Assembly (NCBI GenBank): GCA_002437305.1
Contig: DJOW01000080.1
Coordinates: forward strand, 1 to 10,637
Reading direction: 5' to 3'
Length of the DNA: 10,637 nucleotides
Source: Bacteroidales bacterium UBA6428
GTDB lineage: Bacteria; Bacteroidota; Bacteroidia; Bacteroidales; UBA932
Shown here piece after piece: positions 8,544 to 10,637 of the stretch (position 1 is its first letter; each line of letters opens with the position of its first letter). A program made the position numbers and the translations under genes. Under the pieces are notes generated by a model. The model was not told the origin of the DNA. It worked only from the letters and a program-made list of their open reading frames with translations, and ran no database searches.

Positions 8544-9545
8544 ATGAATATTATGACAAAACTTGTCGGATTTTATATTAAAAACAACAATCTTATGACT
8601 GCAAAAAAAGAAAATCCACGCAAGTCCAAGAATGCGACAGTCATGGCATACATGACAGGACTGATCGAACAGATGAAGTCCGCCAAAAGGTTCGGAACAG
8701 CCCGCAACTACGGCAGGGCAAGGAACAGTCTCGGCGTTTTCCTCCAAGGACACGACATTCCATTTAAAAAGTTGGACGAAAACCTCATGCTGCGCTACAG
8801 CCGCCACCTTCAGACAAGAGGATTGGCCAGAAACTCAATCTCATTCTACATGAGAATCCTAAGAGCCGTCTACAACAAAGCGGCCAAGGAGAGATTCGCA
8901 AGACCGGGAAATCCGTTCCGCAATGTCTACACCGGCATAGACACAACCCGCAAGAGGGCCTTGGACGAGGAATCCGTCAAAAAGCTTATGCGCCTAGACC
9001 TGAAGGGCTCCCCCGCCCTCGCATTTTCCAGGGACCTTTTCCTGTTCAGCTATTGCATGCGTGGAATGTCCTTCGTCGACATAGCCTTTCTGCGCAAGAA
9101 GGATCTCAACGGCTCCTACATCAAGTACCAAAGACAAAAGACAGGCCAGACGCTCACAGTTTTGGTGGAACCGTGTGTGGAGCGCATAATCAAGCGCTAC
9201 AGCGCCACGACGGAAGGGACGCCCTACATGTTCCCGATCATTTCATCATCGGACATGGAGGAAGCATACCGCCAGTACCAGACGGCTCTTTGCTACCACA
9301 ACCGAAAACTTAAGGAACTTGCCAGAATGGCGGAAATGAATATTCCATTGTCATCCTATTGCGCCCGCCACACATGGGCTACAGCCGCAAGAAACCACAA
9401 TATTCCCGTTTCGGTGATCTCCGCCGCAATGGGCCACAATTCGGAAAAGACAACCATGATTTACCTGGCCTCACTGGAAAACTCAGTGATTGACAAGGCC
9501 AACCGGGTCGTTATAGGAAGCATTGGCGAGATGGTTTCTCCATAA
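8544..9545 (+). CDS. Tyrosine site-specific recombinase, probable local DNA invertase
   Basis: This enzyme probably flips the adjacent invertible segment. The product is up to 333 aa, with an N-terminal SAM-like core-binding domain (about 33-120) and a catalytic domain (about 140-320). Catalytic residues are Arg173 (CMRGMS), the beta-hairpin Lys199 (RQKTGQ), Arg275 in SSYCARHTW, His298 (GHNSEKTT) and nucleophile Tyr307 (MIYLA). The usual His three residues before the second Arg is Tyr272, a change common in Bacteroidetes recombinases (from memory). The frame opens at 8544, but the promoter just upstream would leave that ATG leaderless; ATG 8553 or, more typical for the family, ATG 8595 (MTAKKENPRK) are likelier starts. 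The last codons and stop lie inside the left inverted repeat. Adjacency to an invertible promoter and upxY argues against a prophage or transposon integrase. Confidence 0.88.
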   Translation: MNIMTKLVGFYIKNNNLMTAKKENPRKSKNATVMAYMTGLIEQMKSAKRFGTARNYGRARNSLGVFLQGHDIPFKKLDENLMLRYSRHLQTRGLARNSISFYMRILRAVYNKAAKERFARPGNPFRNVYTGIDTTRKRALDEESVKKLMRLDLKGSPALAFSRDLFLFSYCMRGMSFVDIAFLRKKDLNGSYIKYQRQKTGQTLTVLVEPCVERIIKRYSATTEGTPYMFPIISSSDMEEAYRQYQTALCYHNRKLKELARMAEMNIPLSSYCARHTWATAARNHNIPVSVISAAMGHNSEKTTMIYLASLENSVIDKANRVVIGSIGEMVSP

Positions 9546-9551
9546 GAGACA
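9533..9551 (+). repeat. Left inverted repeat (IRL) of invertible segment
   Basis: GGTTTCTCCATAAGAGACA is the exact reverse complement of 9832-9850. It contains the end of the recombinase frame (GTT TCT CCA TAA), so it is part of the gene as well as the putative recombination site. The match stops abruptly on both sides, which marks the repeat as 19 bp. Confidence 0.9.
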
Positions 9552-9565
9552 GCACATTTTGCATG

Positions 9566-9573
9566 CAAAGATA
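9566..9573 (-). promoter_or_regulatory. Putative phase-variable promoter -7 element, facing left
   Basis: The minus strand reads TATCTTTG, a perfect TAnnTTTG. It points toward the recombinase stop, away from upxY. No TTG lies 19-20 bp upstream of it on the minus strand, so the -33 part is weak. After inversion it would occupy 9810-9817 on the plus strand, with transcription starting about 10 bp before the right repeat and running into upxY. Confidence 0.5.
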
Positions 9574-9693
9574 GCATTTCTTCTGATAGTTGCTCTTATT
9601 TATTTTGGAAAATTATCCATTGCTCAATTAAATATAATACAAATCAATGAGTTAAAATTTAAAATAAACCTGTTTGCCATGCCTTCGCAAACA

Positions 9694-9713
9694 TCAAAAA
9701 AAGTTTTTTTTGA
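9694..9713. repeat. A/T-tract palindrome
   Basis: TCAAAAAAA and TTTTTTTGA form 9-bp inverted arms around a central GT. With no room for a loop and no GC pairs it is a poor terminator. Adjacent A- and T-tracts commonly bend DNA, so a structural or protein-binding role near the middle of the invertible segment is possible. Confidence 0.5.
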
Positions 9714-9728
9714 ACCTTATTGAACCTT
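9710..9728. repeat. Tandem 9-bp direct repeat TTGAACCTT
   Basis: Two identical TTGAACCTT copies are separated by one base, giving a 10-bp period close to one helical turn. They lie just right of the A/T palindrome. A paired protein-binding site is possible; nothing in the sequence names the protein. Confidence 0.5.
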
Positions 9729-9811
9729 TCATAAAGAATTCTCTTTACGGACAATGACAGAATCAGTAATGTAAAGATCCTATCCACAATAGCATAAGGC
9801 ACTGATTTTCA

Positions 9812-9970
9812 ATGTTTGATCTTATCAATAATGTCTCTTATGGAGAAACCGCACGAATGGTTAAGTTGTTGGCTATTCTTTACATAACTTATTATTACAC
9901 AGACCAATACAAGAATTGGGATGAACTATGGTATTATTCGCTACGTAAAGTCACCATGGAAAACAGATGA
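9812..9970 (+). CDS. Possible leader peptide frame overlapping upxY
   Basis: An open frame of 52 codons runs from ATG 9812 inside the invertible segment, through the right repeat, to TGA 9970, which overlaps the first possible upxY start codon as ATGA. In the flipped orientation the first 20 bases would change and ATG 9857 becomes the natural start, giving 37 aa (MVKLLAILYITYYYTDQY...WYY...MENR). A GGAG at 9842-9845, inside the right repeat, lies 11 nt before it. The peptide is rich in Tyr (8 of 37) and starts with a short hydrophobic stretch. I recognise no family. A second short frame, ATG 9840 to TAA 9887 (15 codons), overlaps it. It may be a leader peptide coupling translation to upxY, or chance. 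Confidence 0.35.
   Translation: MFDLINNVSYGETARMVKLLAILYITYYYTDQYKNWDELWYYSLRKVTMENR
9832..9850 (-). repeat. Right inverted repeat (IRR) of invertible segment
   Basis: TGTCTCTTATGGAGAAACC is the exact reverse complement of 9533-9551. It lies 117 bp before the first upxY start codon, so in the ON orientation it would be transcribed into the 5' leader. It contributes the GGAG that could serve the leader frame. Confidence 0.9.
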
Positions 9971-10536
9971 TCATGAATGGGAATGGCATAATGGAAAATA
10001 ACTCTAACGATCTGGTCAGATGGTTTGTCATGCGGGCCTACAAAAGCGAAGGGAAGGCCGAGGAGCGGCTCTCCGAGGAAAACGGTCTGCGGCACTTCAT
10101 ACCGAAAACCTATGCCGTAAGAGTCTATCACGGTGTCAGGTCAAGGCGTCTGGTTCCGGTCATCCCAAGTCTCGTGTTTGTGCGCGCAAGCAGAAAACAA
10201 ATCATCAAATTCAAGAAAGACAACAACTTCATCCAGTATGTCATGCAAAAGACAGGCGATGAGACGAAGTACATGGTGGTGCCTGACGACCAGATGGACA
10301 ATTTCATCAAGATCGCGTCACATCCTGAAGAGAAGCTCGTCTATTTCAAGCCGGAGGAAATCAACCTAAGGAAAGGCACACGAGTACGCATCCTGGGAGG
10401 AGCGTTCGATGGCGTCGAAGGCCTGTTCGTAAGAACAGAAGGAGCCAGAGACAGACGGGTAGTCGTCACCTTGGAAGGTCTGCTGGCGGTCGCCGCCAAA
10501 GTTCACCCCGACCTTATCGAAGTTCTGCCGCAATAA
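9967..10536 (+). CDS. upxY: UpxY-family transcription antiterminator (NusG-like)
   Basis: UpxY proteins are specialised NusG paralogues that bind RNA polymerase early in one capsular-polysaccharide operon and keep it elongating to the end. The 189-aa product has an N-terminal NGN domain (about 18-118), opening with the typical RWFVMRAYKSEGKAEERL, and a C-terminal KOW domain (about 136-162: RKGTRVRILGGAFDGVEG). ATG 9967, 9973 and 9991 are all in frame; 9991 (MENNSNDLVRW) gives the most typical N-terminus, while 9967 overlaps the stop of the leader frame. It is the first full-size gene after the invertible segment and is followed 20 bp later by an export lipoprotein, so it probably controls this locus. 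UpxZ, the usual next gene in Bacteroides fragilis loci, is not adjacent. Confidence 0.9.
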   Translation: MIMNGNGIMENNSNDLVRWFVMRAYKSEGKAEERLSEENGLRHFIPKTYAVRVYHGVRSRRLVPVIPSLVFVRASRKQIIKFKKDNNFIQYVMQKTGDETKYMVVPDDQMDNFIKIASHPEEKLVYFKPEEINLRKGTRVRILGGAFDGVEGLFVRTEGARDRRVVVTLEGLLAVAAKVHPDLIEVLPQ

Positions 10537-10556
10537 AGCAACAAAGAAGAAAGACA

Positions 10557-10637
10557 ATGAATATCAAACAATCCATCACACTGCTACTACTCACACTAGG
10601 AGCCTTGGGCATGAGCTCGTGCTCCACCCCCAAGCAC
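10557..10637 (+). CDS. Probable Wza-like polysaccharide export lipoprotein (3' partial)
   Basis: Only 27 codons are in the window: MNIKQSITLLLLTLGALG followed by MSSCSTPKH. This is a type II signal peptide with a Lys, a hydrophobic core of about 12 residues and a lipobox ending at Cys22, giving an outer-membrane lipoprotein. The CSTPKH just after the lipidated Cys resembles the start of Bacteroidetes polysaccharide biosynthesis/export (Wza/BexD-type) proteins, which are commonly the first structural gene after upxY. The start is 20 bp after the upxY stop, with the A/G-rich leader AAGAAGAAAG typical of the group. The lipoprotein call is firm; the export function rests mainly on context. Confidence 0.65.
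   Translation, partial: MNIKQSITLLLLTLGALGMSSCSTPKH

Larger units (their letters stand above)
9552..9831. promoter_or_regulatory. 280-bp invertible regulatory segment
   Basis: This AT-rich, apparently non-coding segment is bounded by perfect 19-bp inverted repeats and sits between a tyrosine recombinase gene and upxY, the standard layout of a phase-variable capsule promoter in Bacteroides. It holds a minus-strand -7 element near its left end, a 20-bp A/T-tract palindrome (9694-9713), a tandem TTGAACCTT repeat (9710-9728) and a small palindrome (9732-9747). A frame open from 9523 to 9723 contains a hydrophobic stretch, but its only start codons are TTG 9523 and internal ones, and it looks fortuitous. 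A rightward TTATTTTG (9600-9607) is a weaker promoter candidate for the present orientation. Inversion itself is inferred, not seen. Confidence 0.8.

Noticed and set aside
8544..9545. Recombinase as a prophage or conjugative-transposon integrase.
   Set aside because: No other phage or transfer genes, tRNA or direct attachment repeats are present; the neighbouring inverted repeats and upxY fit an invertase better.
5817..9557. The 11-mer AGACAGCACAT occurs both before glmM (5817-5827) and across the edge of the left repeat (9547-9557), suggesting a third recombination half-site.
   Set aside because: Only the last few bases of the 19-bp repeat are shared, and repeated 11-mers are expected by chance in 10 kb.
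9523..9723. Open frame with a hydrophobic helix inside the invertible segment, resembling a small membrane protein.
   Set aside because: Its upstream start is only a TTG inside the recombinase gene, there is no ribosome site, and the AT-rich composition explains the hydrophobic residues. Inversion would also break it.
1..10637. CRISPR array, tRNA, rRNA or riboswitch.
   Set aside because: No regularly spaced repeats, tRNA-like cloverleaf or recognisable conserved RNA motif was seen on either strand.

Overview
The window looks like a chromosomal segment from a fairly GC-rich Bacteroidales bacterium, in the Alistipes/Rikenellaceae range rather than classic Bacteroides. The evidence is a V/A-type ATPase operon in the Bacteroidetes/spirochaete gene order (A-B-D-I-K), a Bacteroidetes-style GlmM, a UpxY-family NusG paralogue, and promoters with the Bacteroidetes -33/-7 layout (TTG, 19 bp, TAnnTTTG). 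The genus is an inference. All genes read rightward.

Region 1 (1-5814) holds the V-type ATPase: catalytic A (5' end cut by the window edge), non-catalytic B, central stalk D, membrane stator I and proteolipid K. The first four genes overlap or abut, so they form one transcript. K keeps every side chain that binds Na+ in Enterococcus hirae NtpK, so a Na+-coupled enzyme is likely. A carries the two cysteines that form the redox-regulatory disulfide in eukaryotic V-ATPases.

Region 2 (5829-8355) holds phosphoglucosamine mutase (GlmM, cell-wall precursor synthesis), then 4 bp later a divergent, leaderless DUF1343/NamZ-like protein. No terminator separates this pair from the ATPase genes. A 15-bp perfect hairpin at 8374-8408 closes the block.

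Region 3 (8507-10637) is the most interesting part: the start of a phase-variable surface-polysaccharide locus. A tyrosine recombinase gene has its own canonical promoter. It is followed by a 280-bp AT-rich segment bounded by perfect 19-bp inverted repeats (9533-9551 and 9832-9850), then a UpxY antiterminator gene and the first 27 codons of a Wza-like export lipoprotein. The recombinase stop codon lies inside the left repeat, so inversion leaves its coding sequence intact. The best -7 element in the segment (TATCTTTG on the minus strand, 9566-9573) points back at the recombinase, so the sequenced orientation is probably OFF for the capsule operon. Inversion would place this element about 15 bp before the right repeat, facing upxY. 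A short tyrosine-rich reading frame runs from the invertible segment through the right repeat and overlaps the upxY start codon, which suggests a coupled leader peptide.

The kind of system (local tyrosine recombinase, invertible promoter, UpxY, capsule genes) is known from Bacteroides. The details that may be new are the stop codon inside the repeat, the leader frame crossing the repeat, and the absence of UpxZ directly after UpxY.
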